A stretch of DNA of 5,486 bases from Sphingobium sp. (lineage in GTDB: Bacteria > Pseudomonadota > Alphaproteobacteria > Sphingomonadales > Sphingomonadaceae): assembly GCA_020051025.1 (NCBI GenBank), contig JAGVJS010000248.1, forward strand, positions 1-5,486, given 5' to 3'. The notes under the pieces are model-generated. The model saw nothing but the letters and a program-made list of their open reading frames with translations, did no database searches and had not been told where the DNA came from. Of this stretch, positions 5,355-5,486 are shown piece after piece (positions within the stretch are counted from its first letter, which is position 1; each line of letters opens with the position of its first letter). A program made the position numbers and the translations under genes.

Positions 5355-5486
5355 ATGATCGCGATAATCGGCCATTTATTCGATCCGCTGACGCTGGCGG
5401 CCATGCTGGCCGGGATCGCGGCGGTGGCGTTGTTTCAGAATGGCGTCGGCGCGATGGGGCGTGCCATGGGCGCCCTGCGGCCGCTG
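5355..5486 (+). CDS. N-terminus of a divergent membrane protein, possibly a MotA/TolQ/ExbB-type stator subunit (runs off the right edge)
   Basis: An open frame of 44 codons starts with ATG at 5355 and continues to the last base. The in-frame stop TGA at 5331 and the lack of any other start between them fix the ATG. The peptide has one hydrophobic segment, about residues 11-28 (DPLTLAAMLAGIAAVALFQ), followed by a small basic region ending in ALRPL. The pattern FDP..LA...AG..A.ALFQ...G resembles the first membrane segment of short MotA/ExbB-like proteins found in some alphaproteobacterial flagellar clusters. That resemblance is from memory and rests on few residues. It does not look like FlgA, which is divergent from flgB in enteric bacteria: there is no signal peptide cleavage site. 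The ribosome site is weak (GGGA at 5340-5343 or CAGG closer in). Being back to back with flgB suggests a motility role. Confidence 0.5.
   Translation, partial: MIAIIGHLFDPLTLAAMLAGIAAVALFQNGVGAMGRAMGALRPL

Noticed and set aside
4910..5404. Minus-strand open frames (164 and 78 codons) covering the flgB divergent spacer
   Set aside because: They are proline/arginine-rich, cross the sigma-54 promoter and the enhancer palindromes, and lack a ribosome site. One overlaps flgB in a different frame.

Overview
The window is a flagellar rod/hook/ring gene cluster from a GC-rich proteobacterium. Seven complete genes and one partial gene read leftwards (minus strand) in the order flgB-flgC-flgD-flgE-flgF-flgG-flgH-flgI. 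A ninth gene, divergent on the plus strand, runs off the right edge. Two very good sigma-54 promoters, the codon usage and a possible MotA/ExbB-type divergent neighbour suggest an alphaproteobacterium, perhaps a sphingomonad. That placement is inference; no rRNA or other taxonomic marker is present.

Layout from right to left, in the direction of transcription. At 5355-5486 (+) is the N-terminus of a membrane protein, possibly a MotA/TolQ/ExbB-family stator component. The 242-base divergent spacer (5113-5354) holds two copies of a 16-bp palindrome (CGGCA-N6-TGCCG) set exactly 21 bp apart, a separate GC-rich inverted repeat, and a consensus sigma-54 promoter pointing at flgB. Then follow flgB and flgC (proximal rod), flgD (hook cap), flgE (hook), flgF (proximal rod), flgG (distal rod), flgH (L ring) and the first third of flgI (P ring). 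The B/C and C/D junctions overlap or nearly touch, as does H/I, which suggests translational coupling. The 137-base flgF-flgG spacer holds a second sigma-54 promoter. It is identical to the flgB promoter at 16 of 18 positions, so the cluster probably contains at least two sigma-54 transcription units, flgBCDEF(...) and flgGHI(...).

The genes act in sequence. FlgB, FlgC, FlgF and FlgG build the rod, FlgI and FlgH form the P- and L-ring bushing through the wall and outer membrane, and FlgE polymerises into the hook under the FlgD cap. The divergent gene, if it is a stator protein, would supply torque. The points worth checking are the paired promoters, the paired palindromes as an enhancer for a sigma-54 activator (FlbD/FleQ type), a FlgH with no lipoprotein cysteine, and a very short FlgE that seems to lack the outer hook domain. 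I saw no mobile element, CRISPR array, RNA gene, clear terminator or undescribed gene system. All spacers are shorter than 300 bases.
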